A stretch of 64,000 bases of DNA from Imperialibacter roseus (GTDB taxonomy: Bacteria > Bacteroidota > Bacteroidia > Cytophagales > Cyclobacteriaceae), in NCBI RefSeq assembly GCF_032999765.1, contig NZ_CP136051.1, forward strand, positions 1,898,417 through 1,962,416. Reading direction: 5' to 3'. Below the pieces are notes generated by a model. The model was not told the origin of the DNA and made no database searches. It was given only the letters and a program-made list of their open reading frames with translations. Positions 46,139-54,768 of the stretch are shown one piece after another; the first letter of the stretch is position 1, and each line of letters opens with the position of its first letter. Both the position numbers and the translations under genes were made by a program.

Positions 46139-47395
46139 TTATTTCATTTTCTCAATAGGCGTGCTGGCTTTTGAGTTTGAAATCAGCACAGCATAGTCGA
46201 TGAACGCTGTGGTCGACTTTCCCTTTACGTCGTCGCCGTTCGATGCCTCATCCTTCATCACCACTTCGATCAAGTCGGGTATGCCGTTGGCGTAGGGAGT
46301 ACCCTGGCCATTGAGCTTGAACAGTGTGATGTCGGATATCCGGGTTTTCTTGAGGTTTTTTATTCCCAGAAAGTATTCCTTCCGGTAGTCGCCAATGCCA
46401 AATCCTCCTTCAGTTATATGGGTTTTGTATCCTTTGTCGTCGTATTCCACCTCCCAAAGCACCCGGCTTTTGGTAAGGTAGCCTATAATGGAAATGACTT
46501 CTTCCCTTGCGTAAATGCCGTTTTCGATGAGCATGGTGAAGAATGACGCATTTCCTTTCTCGCCTTCTCTGTCTTTCTCCAGGTGAAAGAAGCCAAAGCG
46601 AGCGAATTGTGGTTTGTTTTTGAAGTCGTACAAATCGCTTAGCCCGACATAGTTGTCGTAGATCGTTTCTCCCCTCTTCGACGAGAAAACCTCAAAAGTC
46701 ACTTTCAGATTGCGGATCAAGTGGTCAAATATGAATGGATCGTTGATGCCCTTGCTGAAATCATCCGGAGCTGCTTCATAAGCTGCCACAAATGCTCTGA
46801 GGATGGCTTTTGAGTCACTGTCATAATAGGGCGAATAGTCGGTGGTGTCGGCCGCCAGCATGTCTGCTACCCGATCCAAAGCAGGGCTTTCAACAACCTG
46901 TCGATCGATGACTTCGACCAGGAGCTTGCAAGTGTATTTGTAGGTGACCAGCAAGTCGATACCTACCACGGTCAGTTTGTGTTCTGCCGGGAGTTGGTCG
47001 TTGAGCTGCTTTAGCGCTGTCCACTTGCTGTAGGTTTCCACCGTTTTGTCCTGCGGCACCCTCACGCCGTAGTGAGTGACCAAATCCTTCAGTAAAGCAG
47101 TGTCACCGGAGGACAGGTAGCTGTTGAAATAGTGGGCGATGGCGAAGTCGGTTTCGGGCAGGTAGTAGCTGATACTGCCGGTTTTTGTGAGCGACTGAAG
47201 CAAGGCCATTTCAGTGGTTTCTGTCTTTACGCTGCCGTGGTAGGCCCCGAAGCCTATGATTTTGAAGTCTGCTTGTGGAAAATTGAATTCGTTAGTCAGT
47301 AAGTCATAACGATTTTCCTGTAAGTGCTCTTTTTTTGACTGAGCCGATAGGTTGAGTGTGATCACCAGCGCAAGGGCAGTTAACGTCTTGGTCAT
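46139..47395 (-). CDS. Secreted protein with distant resemblance to erythromycin-esterase-like enzymes
   Basis: 418 residues with a signal peptide (LTALALVITLNLSAQ). A GFGAYHGSVKTETTEMAL stretch near residue 50 and LPETDFAIAHYFNSYLSSGD near 80-100 recall the His-Gly and Glu pattern of the EreA/EreB superfamily, but the rest is too divergent for me to be firm. The C-terminal third has a KLNGQGTPYANGIPDLIE region. It precedes the GH3 gene on the same strand, about 140 bases from its start. Treat it as a protein of unknown function with a possible hydrolase core. Confidence 0.65.
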   Translation of the reverse strand: MTKTLTALALVITLNLSAQSKKEHLQENRYDLLTNEFNFPQADFKIIGFGAYHGSVKTETTEMALLQSLTKTGSISYYLPETDFAIAHYFNSYLSSGDTALLKDLVTHYGVRVPQDKTVETYSKWTALKQLNDQLPAEHKLTVVGIDLLVTYKYTCKLLVEVIDRQVVESPALDRVADMLAADTTDYSPYYDSDSKAILRAFVAAYEAAPDDFSKGINDPFIFDHLIRNLKVTFEVFSSKRGETIYDNYVGLSDLYDFKNKPQFARFGFFHLEKDREGEKGNASFFTMLIENGIYAREEVISIIGYLTKSRVLWEVEYDDKGYKTHITEGGFGIGDYRKEYFLGIKNLKKTRISDITLFKLNGQGTPYANGIPDLIEVVMKDEASNGDDVKGKSTTAFIDYAVLISNSKASTPIEKMK

Positions 47396-47525
47396 TCGAA
47401 CTTTTTTGTGCTAAGGACTCTGGTGTGTGTTTACCGTTGCATGGCACCGCTAAATTAATCTACAGTGCATTCTTTTCTAAAGCACTGCTAAAAAACTTCC
47501 TTTCTGGCTGGTTTTTGCACCCTAC

Positions 47526-47909
47526 TCAAGTCGTAATCTCAACCAAATTGCCATCAGGGTCGGCTACGACGCTTTCATAATAGCCATCGCCCGTTGTTCG
47601 TGGCTCGCCAATAATCTCAAAGCCGTCTTTTCTTAGCTGCTCAGTGAGTTGATCCACCTTTTCCTTCGAGCCGACACTCATGGCCCAGTGTATCAGCCCT
47701 TTTCTATAGGCATCTCCTGGGTGCTGTTCTACCTCTGGCCTGGCCATGATTTCGAGCCTGGCGCCTGAGTCGAAAGTAAGGAAGTAAGAAGTGAATTGCT
47801 TGGTGGGGTTGTGGTATTTTTCGCCAGCTGTAGCGGCGAAGTAGGTGGTGTAAAAGTCTTTTAGCTCTTCAAGCTTTGTCGTCCAAAGGGCGATGTGTTC
47901 TATTTTCAT
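47526..47909 (-). CDS. VOC (glyoxalase/bleomycin resistance) family protein
   Basis: 127 residues forming the usual paired beta-alpha-beta-beta-beta modules. Likely metal-ligand positions are His5 (MKIEHIALWT), His74 (IHWAMSVG) and Glu near the end (DPDGNLVEITT). Members are dioxygenases, lyases or isomerases, or bind drugs; the specific reaction cannot be read. It is transcribed alone. Confidence 0.9.
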   Translation of the reverse strand: MKIEHIALWTTKLEELKDFYTTYFAATAGEKYHNPTKQFTSYFLTFDSGARLEIMARPEVEQHPGDAYRKGLIHWAMSVGSKEKVDQLTEQLRKDGFEIIGEPRTTGDGYYESVVADPDGNLVEITT

Positions 47910-47980
47910 TAGAGATCAAGTTTTTGCGTTTCAACGCTTATCGGACTCGGTTGTTTCGCTACATGCCTTTGTTCGTGCTG

Positions 47981-48039
47981 AGGATCGGAGATCCTGCATT
48001 ATTTCTAGTTCGACATGTTAGCGCCAGCGCATGTCGAAC
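47981..48039. repeat. Intergenic double hairpin (GTTCGACATG type)
   Basis: aggatc/gatcct (47981-47995) and a perfect 10-base stem gttcgacatg/catgtcgaac (48008-48039) with a gcgccagcgc-like loop. This combination is a common dispersed repeat in Bacteroidota genomes. Confidence 0.65.
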
Positions 48040-48057
48040 AGCAGAAGCTTTAGTGTT

Positions 48058-48411
48058 TTATTCAATCCATAAATCAATTGACCAATCAAGCAGTTCGGGA
48101 ACGAATATGTATAAAAGGACACTGATGGTAGAATACCCATAAAAGATCAAGATAAATGTCTTTGTATATATCCTTGTCACTTTACTCGATTTATATGGCC
48201 TGATAAATAGTAATTCTCCAACCCAGGAAGTCGTGAATAACATATTCAGACCTAATCCAATAAATATGTAAATCACAGGAATTGAGACATAGCCAATGAA
48301 GAAACTCAAAAAGCCAATGATTAACATGTAGCAGTTGTAGAAAATCCTATTCAACTCCCACCAACGGATGGTTTTCAGAACAGTTGTAGTATTCCGTTTT
48401 AGTAGGTTCAT
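48058..48411 (-). CDS. Small membrane protein of unknown function
   Basis: 117 residues with three or four hydrophobic segments (about 25-65, 80-105). I do not recognise a family. It is markedly A+T-rich against its neighbours, like the VapBC-type genes beyond it, which suggests a transferred patch. The ATG at 48411 is preceded by about 190 bases without a gene. Confidence 0.6.
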   Translation of the reverse strand: MNLLKRNTTTVLKTIRWWELNRIFYNCYMLIIGFLSFFIGYVSIPVIYIFIGLGLNMLFTTSWVGELLFIRPYKSSKVTRIYTKTFILIFYGYSTISVLLYIFVPELLDWSIDLWIE

Positions 48412-48601
48412 TTCAAATGAATGCTAACAATTAGATATGGTATTGGCCACATACCCATTATAAATATTTTGGAACAAAGCTTCAAATTAGGTCCTTAAAC
48501 TTCTCAAAATCAGCTTGCCCGTTTGTAAGAGTTGCTTCTTGCTTTTGGGGTAGCCAGCCAACTACAATTCCGCCTAGTGTGTTTTGCCTAAGAGGAACTC
48601 G

Positions 48602-48840
48602 TTATTTATTCTTCAAATAAATATGCTTGATGTTTTTCTCACCTGATTCTCTGGCTTCAATGATGAAGGCATTCGTGCTTTTGATAAGGGGAGATAGCTT
48701 TGAAAACCCATAATTCCTTGGGTCAAAATCTGTCTTTTTCTTGATCAGGTAACTTCCCAGCGAGCCTAGAAAGGCCAAGCCGCTGTCGTCGGAGATTTCA
48801 TCCACACTTTCTATGAAGGCCTTTATCAGCTTTGCTCACC
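48602..48840 (-). pseudogene. Duplicated 3' fragment of the NYN-LOTUS gene
   Basis: The 67-codon stretch 48602-48805 (VDEISDDSGLAFLGSLGSYL, then IKKKTDFDPRNYGFSKLSPL) is nearly identical to the C-terminus of the gene at 49650-50396. Homology runs on to about 48840, with an 11-base deletion near 48830 relative to the parent. It carries only the OST-HTH/LOTUS domain, not the nuclease. In the same frame and directly upstream lies the VapC-like gene, separated only by its TGA; the stop codon itself lies in the duplicated sequence. A separate short protein starting at 48805 is possible but unsupported. Confidence 0.85.
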
Positions 48841-49222
48841 AAATCACCTCAATTCTACTATATAAACGGAAGTTAGGATCCTTGGATATCACTTTAAAGT
48901 TTTCTGAAATACCCTGAGCGATGATAACCCTGTCAAATGGGTCTTTGTGGTGGTTTTCCAATGTTGACAAGCCGATGGGGTGGTCGAAGTCAAGTGGTAG
49001 AATTTCAAAGCTGTTCTTTATAATTTCTTCTTTCAGATTTGAAAGAGGTATGCCCAAGTTTAGTTTCCCAAGGCTTATCTTAATTGCAATCTCCCAGATT
49101 GAAGCAATGCTAACGAATTTTTTTGTGGTAGAATCCTCAATGGTAGTGCGGGCAGTTGTTGAAAGTTGGTCGTCTCCACCCAAAAACCAAAGGAATGCAT
49201 GAGTGTCCAACAAATGACTCAT
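48836..49222 (-). CDS. PIN-domain ribonuclease toxin (VapC-like)
   Basis: 128 residues. The PIN acidic residues are visible: Asp6 in LLDTHAFLWFLGG, Glu in SIASIWEIAIKISLGKL, and Asp pairs in HKDPFDRVIIAQG and VISKDPNFRLY. It belongs to the HNTH-type VapC group that pairs with DUF2281 or Phd antitoxins. Its start overlaps the stop of the DUF2281 gene by one base (TAATG). The last codons and stop fall at the edge of the duplicated NYN-LOTUS sequence. A+T-rich composition supports transfer. Confidence 0.92.
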   Translation of the reverse strand: MSHLLDTHAFLWFLGGDDQLSTTARTTIEDSTTKKFVSIASIWEIAIKISLGKLNLGIPLSNLKEEIIKNSFEILPLDFDHPIGLSTLENHHKDPFDRVIIAQGISENFKVISKDPNFRLYSRIEVIW

Positions 49223-49434
49223 TACATGTAATCATTGAACACGTCCAAAGGAGCGTCAAAGTCTTCTGAGAGCTTTATTTTACCTCTGAGACTTCCAAAT
49301 ACAGGCTTGTGGCTTTTTCCCTTCTCTTTTTTTGATTTTTTCTGAATTAGAAAGTCTATAAAATCGGAAGCCTCCTTCTTTAAATCGGGGGGTAGCGTCT
49401 CGAGTTTTGTATATAGCGTTAAGGCTGCCATCAT
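49222..49434 (-). CDS. DUF2281 family antitoxin, partner of the PIN toxin
   Basis: 70 residues (an equally good ATG is one codon in). A helical half (LYTKLETLPPDLKKEASDFI) is followed by a lysine-rich linker and a toxin-binding tail ending FGSLRGKIKLSEDFDAPLDV, the classical DUF2281 pattern. It starts the two-gene operon with the VapC-like toxin (one-base overlap). The A+T-rich region 49435-49649 upstream should hold the promoter. Confidence 0.9.
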   Translation of the reverse strand: MMAALTLYTKLETLPPDLKKEASDFIDFLIQKKSKKEKGKSHKPVFGSLRGKIKLSEDFDAPLDVFNDYM

Positions 49435-49649
49435 TTATTTTTATAACACAAGTTAAATCATTCTAGCTAATCAGCCAATACTTTGTAATGGTGGATGATG
49501 CCCTATTTTCATCCAAAGTGACTTCAGTGATTTAACGTAATAATACTCAAACTGGTTAACTGTCTTGAGCCTCACTGTTGATCGATGAAGCTTCCTCGGG
49601 CTGATTCACCCAGTTGGATGCCGAGGGGTTGAGTTACCTCAATAGGCAA

Positions 49650-50396
49650 TTACTTATTTTTCAAATAAATATGCTTGATGTTTTTCTCGCCTGATTCTCT
49701 GGCTTCAATGATGAAGGCATTCGTGCTTTTGATAAGGGGAGATAGCTTTGAAAACCCATAATTCCTGGGGTCAAAATCTGTCTTTTTCTTGATCAGATAG
49801 CTTCCCAGCGAGCCCAGGAAGGCCCAGCCGTCATCGTCAGAAATTTCATCCACGCTTTCCTTAATCACTTTTATTAGCTCCTTATCTACTTTGCTGACCG
49901 ACGAAGGCTGAGCTTTTGGTTGACTCTTTTGATTGGGCTTTTCATGTGATTCAATTGCCTGCTCCTTCTTCAATATTTCGATGTAGATGAATTTGTCACA
50001 CGCCGTGATGAATGGGCGGGGTGTTTTCTTCTCCCCGATGCCAATGACAAACATGCCTGCTTCCCGCAAACGTGTGGCGAGCCTTGTAAAGTCGCTGTCG
50101 CTGGACACAATGCAAAATCCGTCGACTCTTTTAGAGTAAAGCAAATCCATGGCATCAATGATCAGGGCGCTGTCGCTTGAATTCTTGCCCTGTGTATAGC
50201 TGTACTGCTGGATGGGAGTGATGGCATTCTCGAGCAATACATTTTTCCATCCCGATACCGTGGGTTTTGTCCAGTCGGCATAAATACGCTTGATGGTGGG
50301 ATTGCCGTATTTGGCAATTTCGTCGAGCATTTCTTTGATGTGTGCATAAGGCACATTGTCTGCGTCAATGAGTACTGCAAGCTTGTCGTCCTTCAT
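49650..50396 (-). CDS. NYN-domain ribonuclease with C-terminal OST-HTH/LOTUS domain
   Basis: 248 residues from the ATG at 50396 (an in-frame start at 50426 is possible). The NYN/PIN-like nuclease (1-150) has the acidic active-site residues in LAVLIDADNVPYAHI, SSDSALIIDAMDLLYS and CIVSSDSDFTRLATRL. A linker rich in Lys, Pro and Gln (155-180) leads to a LOTUS domain (about 180-245) with SVDEISDDDGWAFLGSLGSY and DPRNYGFSKLSPLIKS. In bacteria such proteins are thought to act on RNA, perhaps in defence or RNA control. The last 80 codons are duplicated at 48602. Confidence 0.9.
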   Translation of the reverse strand: MKDDKLAVLIDADNVPYAHIKEMLDEIAKYGNPTIKRIYADWTKPTVSGWKNVLLENAITPIQQYSYTQGKNSSDSALIIDAMDLLYSKRVDGFCIVSSDSDFTRLATRLREAGMFVIGIGEKKTPRPFITACDKFIYIEILKKEQAIESHEKPNQKSQPKAQPSSVSKVDKELIKVIKESVDEISDDDGWAFLGSLGSYLIKKKTDFDPRNYGFSKLSPLIKSTNAFIIEARESGEKNIKHIYLKNK

Positions 50397-50631
50397 AGGG
50401 GATGTGTTTTTTTTTGTGATTGGCAAGGCTGCTGACTCCGACTAGTCTGCATTCGCAGGCTGCCGACGATCAGCTTTTGTTTCAGTTTAAGAATAGTGCC
50501 GGTGCGGAAAGATACCAATTTTTCACGGCGGTGGGTCATCAGCGGATCAAGCGAGGCAAACGCCTGATAGTAAGTAGAACCAAAAGAGATTGGTGGGCGG
50601 TATTTTACACTTTCCACACATTTTACTGGCT

Positions 50632-52161
50632 TCATTTTTTAGTGTTTACCAAATCCACCTCGTCAAAGAAGATGTCGCCGTTGGGTACGTCGAAGTGCAG
50701 GCCGGTTACTTTCATGTTGTTGTCGATTTTGAACTGGAGGGTGCCGAAGTCAAACCAGGCTTGTGGCTCCCGCCATTTGATCTCCCAGCTGTCGTAGTGC
50801 CAGTGCACCAGGTCGGCAGTTAAGCCCGGGTTGTCCTCCATGTAAAACCAGAGTTTATCGTCCTGTTTTACCACTACCACATTGCCATGCATGCCTGCCC
50901 AGTAGGTGCCAGCATATTTTTCAAGCGACAGGCTGGGTTTTGTACCGCTCACCCTTGCTTGCCTTCTTTGTGCTATGTCGTCGTAATGGCTCTTGTTGTT
51001 GTTGTTTCGTGCCAAAGCCTCTGCTGAAAAGTCTTTTGTTTCTGCCTTGATGTACTGGTTGATGATGTAGTAACACAGTGGAGAGGCAATCCCTTTCATG
51101 CTGTTGGTGAGCACCACCACCCCGAGGTTTTCATCGGGTACCATCATCACATAGGAGTACATGCCGTCGTAGCCGCCGCTGTGGGCTACCAATTGTTTGC
51201 CATAGTAATCGCTCACACCATAGCCAAGGCCATAGCCGGAAAAATGTCTACCTGGTGTGGCTGCTCTGGCCTGCTCCGACACAACGAAATTATTGTGCGG
51301 CGTCCAGAGCCTGTTTTGCTGTTCTTTAGCGATGATGGTTTTTTGGCTTGTTTTGCCGCCATTCAGGTTCATGATGGTCCATTTGGCCATGTCGTCGGCG
51401 CTGGAAATGATGCCACCGGCAGCGCCCATGTTGTCCCAGTTTACCCACGGAATGGGCTCGTTGTTGCCGACAGCATCAGGTTTATGTGGGGAAGCATAGT
51501 TGTCTTTGGCTTCTAAATCATCGGTGGATGTAACAGTGCGACTCATGCCCAATGGCGCAATGATTTGCTTCTTCACGTACTCATGCCATGGTAGACCTGA
51601 GGCACTTCTTATGACCTCGCCAGCTGCGATGAACATGAGGTTGGAGTAGCCGTATCCGTTACGAAACTCATAAGCCTGGGGCACATATTTCACCTTCTTT
51701 ACCACATCTTCGGCGGATAAGTTGGCCTTGTACCACATCAGGTCACCGCTGAATGTACCGAGGCCCAGCCTGTGGCAAAGCAGGTCTTCTACCGTAGCAT
51801 GCCGGGTGGTATAGTCGTCGTACAATTCAAAGAAGGGGAGGTGGTCAATCACTTTATCGTCCCAGTTGAGCTTGCCTTCTATAACTAGTTGCCCGATGGC
51901 CGTTGCCACAAACGCCTTGGTATTGGAGGCGATGGCGAACAGAGTTTCGCTGTCCACCGCCTCTTTGCCGCCTGCTTCTTTTACTCCGTAGCCTTTGGAA
52001 AGCACCACTTTGCCATCTTTTACGATAGCTACTGCAATGCCTGGCACATTCCAGTCTTTCTGCGCTTTAGCGATGTATTTATCAAGATCGGCAACCTTCG
52101 GCTGTGCGGTCGCAACAGAGCATGAGAAGACGAGTAGCAGGAAGATGTATTTGAATTTCAT
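50632..52161 (-). CDS. Serine hydrolase of the beta-lactamase/class C family
   Basis: 509 residues from the ATG at 52161 (a start four codons earlier is possible). A signal peptide (MKFKYIFLLLVFSCSVATAQ) precedes the beta-lactamase fold: the S-x-x-K nucleophile motif in AIASNTKAFVATAIGQL, the Y-S-N motif in GYGYSNLMFIAAGE, and the third box HSGGYDGMYSYV. The C-terminal part (about 395-509) is a DUF3471-like beta domain with YAGTYWAGMHGNVVVVK. These enzymes are esterases, D-amino-acid peptidases or amidases of peptidoglycan and are not usually true beta-lactamases. It is transcribed alone. Confidence 0.9.
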   Translation of the reverse strand: MKFKYIFLLLVFSCSVATAQPKVADLDKYIAKAQKDWNVPGIAVAIVKDGKVVLSKGYGVKEAGGKEAVDSETLFAIASNTKAFVATAIGQLVIEGKLNWDDKVIDHLPFFELYDDYTTRHATVEDLLCHRLGLGTFSGDLMWYKANLSAEDVVKKVKYVPQAYEFRNGYGYSNLMFIAAGEVIRSASGLPWHEYVKKQIIAPLGMSRTVTSTDDLEAKDNYASPHKPDAVGNNEPIPWVNWDNMGAAGGIISSADDMAKWTIMNLNGGKTSQKTIIAKEQQNRLWTPHNNFVVSEQARAATPGRHFSGYGLGYGVSDYYGKQLVAHSGGYDGMYSYVMMVPDENLGVVVLTNSMKGIASPLCYYIINQYIKAETKDFSAEALARNNNNKSHYDDIAQRRQARVSGTKPSLSLEKYAGTYWAGMHGNVVVVKQDDKLWFYMEDNPGLTADLVHWHYDSWEIKWREPQAWFDFGTLQFKIDNNMKVTGLHFDVPNGDIFFDEVDLVNTKK

Positions 52162-52420
52162 AGCAACGAGCATTGGTTGCTATGAAATTAGGAAAAAGTT
52201 TTCAGACCAGAATAGTAACACCCAGGCCATGGTTATTGAGGGCTCGGGTAATAGCTTTGGGTAACGCTAATGCTTGCTGAGCTCGTGGCAATCTGTTTTT
52301 TAGGATTCTGCTTCGTACCTCGCAATAACCGGCAGGTCGTGATTTTGAGAGTAACACCATTGCCACCTAGTTGGTAGAATGGCAATCTATCTTTTAGTGT
52401 TTACCATTCTCAAAAAAGGC

Positions 52421-53416
52421 TTACCTCAGGAACTTATCAATGATCTCGGCTGGGAAGATGCCCACGGGGCCTTCGTAGATGCCAGCGTTGCCACCAATGT
52501 CAGTAACTTCTACCGAAATAACATTCTCGCCCTCCCAGTTGATGAGTTCAGGGGGGATGGGGTAGTCCCGGTAAGTTTCCCATGAGTGCGACTGACCCAG
52601 AGGCCTGCCGTCGTTGGTAGCACCAATCAGCTTTCCATTCAGGTACACCTTATCGAAGTCGTCGATTTTACCCAGTAGGAGCACCAGCGGCTTGTCCTTT
52701 AACCTCGCATCCATTTTGAAGTGCTTGCGGTAGTAGAAGGTGCTTTCCCAGTGTTTTTTGCCTTTGGTGTGCAGGAAGCCAGGCACCATAATTACTCCCC
52801 ACTTTTTATCATCAAAGCTGGCGAGCTTCCATTGCGATTCGTAGCCTTCGGCAAACTTCCATACTCCTTCCAGCCTCATTCCCTGATCGAGCGAGCTCCA
52901 CGACGCAAAAAGACCGATGTCACCGCTGACAATGCCGCCGCTGTGGATGGTGTCAAATATCCGGACTGAAATGACATTCTCTCCATTCAGGTTCAGGAAT
53001 TCTGAAGGAATGTAATACCATCGCTTGGCATTGTAGGCGGTACTGAATTGAGGAGGGAAGCTACCAAAAAAACCGATAAGATGGCCATTGACAAATACCT
53101 GATCAACATCGTCGATATAGCCAAGGTTGAGGTAAATATTGTTGAATTTGGCTACTTCGCTGCCATCGAATTTCTTTCTATACCAGGCGTAGCCATCATA
53201 GCCGTTGAAGCCTTCCGACTCCCATTCCGACGGCGCATAGATAGTTTCCCACTGGCTGTCATCGTATTTGGGCTTTGCCCAATCCATATTGTCACCAATG
53301 TGAAATTTCCAGCTGCCTCGCAGCGATACCACTTTTTGCATGTTTCTTCCTTGCGAAAAAACTGAAGCAGAAAATAGCAGAAGGCAAATAGTAGAAATGT
53401 ATCTAGCGCTATGCAT
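52421..53416 (-). CDS. Secreted protein made of two GH2-like sugar-binding jelly-rolls
   Basis: 331 residues. A signal peptide (YISTICLLLFSASVFSQ) is followed by two copies of a galactose-binding-like fold of about 150 residues: one around WKFHIGDNMDWAKPKYDDSQ, GYAWYRKKFDG and YIDDVDQVFVNGHLIGF, the other around GVWKFAEGYESQWKLASFDD, FYYRKHFK and KIDDFDKVYLNGKLIGA. The repeated IDD-x-D-x-V-(F/Y)-(V/L)-N-G pattern is the GH2 N-terminal domain signature. No catalytic barrel is present. It probably binds carbohydrate; alternatively it is the remains of a larger enzyme. Confidence 0.8.
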   Translation of the reverse strand: MHSARYISTICLLLFSASVFSQGRNMQKVVSLRGSWKFHIGDNMDWAKPKYDDSQWETIYAPSEWESEGFNGYDGYAWYRKKFDGSEVAKFNNIYLNLGYIDDVDQVFVNGHLIGFFGSFPPQFSTAYNAKRWYYIPSEFLNLNGENVISVRIFDTIHSGGIVSGDIGLFASWSSLDQGMRLEGVWKFAEGYESQWKLASFDDKKWGVIMVPGFLHTKGKKHWESTFYYRKHFKMDARLKDKPLVLLLGKIDDFDKVYLNGKLIGATNDGRPLGQSHSWETYRDYPIPPELINWEGENVISVEVTDIGGNAGIYEGPVGIFPAEIIDKFLR

Positions 53417-53554
53417 CAGGTGATCTGTTTACGGTTCACGAACATACCAGATGTTCATTTTTCTCACCCAGGACGAGCAATATCTATGCGTTTTTCTTTT
53501 TTTCAAAGAAATTGACCCTGGCTTTCAATGGATTGTTGTAAAACTTTGTCATCT

Positions 53555-53581
53555 AAAAAATCCCGCTTGAGACTAGCGGGA
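53555..53581 (-). terminator. Terminator of the repeat-containing secreted protein gene
   Basis: tcccgct/agcggga, 7-base stem with a 7-base loop, followed on the minus strand by six T. It lies about 40 bases after the stop of the gene at 53622-54188. Confidence 0.9.
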
Positions 53582-53621
53582 CTTTCTCCAAACAACTATT
53601 AAACTAAATTTTTAGAAAATG

Positions 53622-54188
53622 TTACATCGATACCCTCTTGGAGCTGTTGCTGGAAGAGACTTCGAACGTAAAGCCTTTAGAGCTGATGCCTGAAAGGTCG
53701 AATACTTTGCTGAAGCCCTTATTGAAAGTGATGCTTTCGCTATGTACCAGTTCACCGGTTTGGTCAAATATGCCTATAGTGGCACCATGACTCTTCGGGT
53801 CTTTATACACCAACTGGTATTTGCTGCCACCTAGTTGGTTAACGCCCATCTCTTCAAGCTCTTGCACCCTGGCCATGAGAGTAAATTCGCCATCTTTGTC
53901 GGACACTACTATCTGATAAGTGCCAGGGCCGAGATCTTTCATATTATATGGGCGCTTAAAGCCTCTTTTGTTGTCTATGCGATCTACCCGGAGTACATGC
54001 CCCGCTTCGTCAAGTATTTTTACTTTGACGATGCCTGGAGTGGCGTCGGCGTAGATCAGGTTATACCTGCCTTCAACTTGTGAAGGAATGAGAGCGGCTT
54101 TGGATGACTTGTCTCCATTGCCTTCTGCCAATGTCGCTGTGCTCATAGCTGCTACGAGCATTGCGCTTAAAATGATAGTTCTTTTCAT
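53622..54188 (-). CDS. Secreted beta-strand protein with an internal duplication, unknown function
   Basis: 188 residues. A signal peptide (MKRTIILSAMLVAAMSTATL, cut near AEG) precedes two similar segments of about 75 residues: VKVKILDEAGHVLRVDRIDN with GFKRPYNMKDLGPGTYQIVV, and TIGIFDQTGELVHSESITFN with GFSKVFDLSGISSKGFTFEV. Both follow the plan strand, turn, strand, G-F, L-x-x-L/I, F/Y-x-x-x-V, which is reminiscent of T9SS-type or carboxypeptidase-like domains. A strong terminator follows. I do not recognise the family further. The clean leader and terminator suggest a well-expressed single-gene unit. Confidence 0.7.
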   Translation of the reverse strand: MKRTIILSAMLVAAMSTATLAEGNGDKSSKAALIPSQVEGRYNLIYADATPGIVKVKILDEAGHVLRVDRIDNKRGFKRPYNMKDLGPGTYQIVVSDKDGEFTLMARVQELEEMGVNQLGGSKYQLVYKDPKSHGATIGIFDQTGELVHSESITFNKGFSKVFDLSGISSKGFTFEVSSSNSSKRVSM

Positions 54189-54768
54189 GAGTTTCTGAAT
54201 TTAATTGACTTGTTGTTGAATCAGTTATACATAAATACGGGCAACCCGGGCAGGGTTTGTCATAGCTCAGTCAAGGGCTGTCACGAAATGTCATAAAGTT
54301 GTTGAGAGATGTAAAAAAGGGGGCGGGAAGAGTTTGAAGACCGCAGTCGGGAGACCGGAGATTGCCGGGAGGCGTCGGTACGGCAAGTGGGCTTGCTGCG
54401 GTGGGGCCGTCAGCCGCCGGAAGAGAGGCGGAAGACAGAAGACCGGAGCTTTCTACGGTTAGTTGCAGTACCGACCCTATCGTAACCCCTTAGCCGGCAA
54501 GCCCTGAAAGGGCGTCATACCTTCAGGATGGCGGTGAAGCCCCATCCGATAAGAAGATTGGAAAACAGAAGCCAAGTACACCCCGGTGTCTGACGGCTCT
54601 TTCTCTGTGGCCAGTGGTCGCACCGACACCTACCCTTCAAGCCTTGAAAGGGCGATACACCTTCAGGATGGTGGTGCAGCCCCATCCTCCTCTGCGATAT
54701 GGGTGGAAGCCCCATCCCAATAGCCATACGCCAATTAGCCAATTTCAAATCACCAACTCCTCAACTCC
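54189..54768. other. 580-base G+C-rich intergenic region with repeats
   Basis: No credible gene. From about 54300 to 54480 the sequence is rich in G and purine runs (ggaagacagaagaccgga-type), then it holds the 47-base repeat pair at 54501 and 54641. It separates two minus-strand units (secreted protein and response regulator). Confidence 0.6.
54501..54687. repeat. Two copies of a 47-base intergenic repeat
   Basis: 54501-54547 and 54641-54687 share gcc(c/t)tgaaagggcg, ccttcaggatgg and agccccatcc in the same order and spacing, in direct orientation 140 bases apart. A shorter third piece (ggtggaagccccatccc) lies near 54700. The gccctgaaagggc part forms a small hairpin. Confidence 0.8.

Noticed and set aside
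48058-50396. A prophage or integrative element
   Set aside because: There is A+T-rich foreign-looking DNA with a toxin pair but no integrase, structural or attachment genes.
50632-52161. True class C beta-lactamase
   Set aside because: The DUF3471-like tail and overall length fit the esterase/peptidase group; nothing supports antibiotic hydrolysis.
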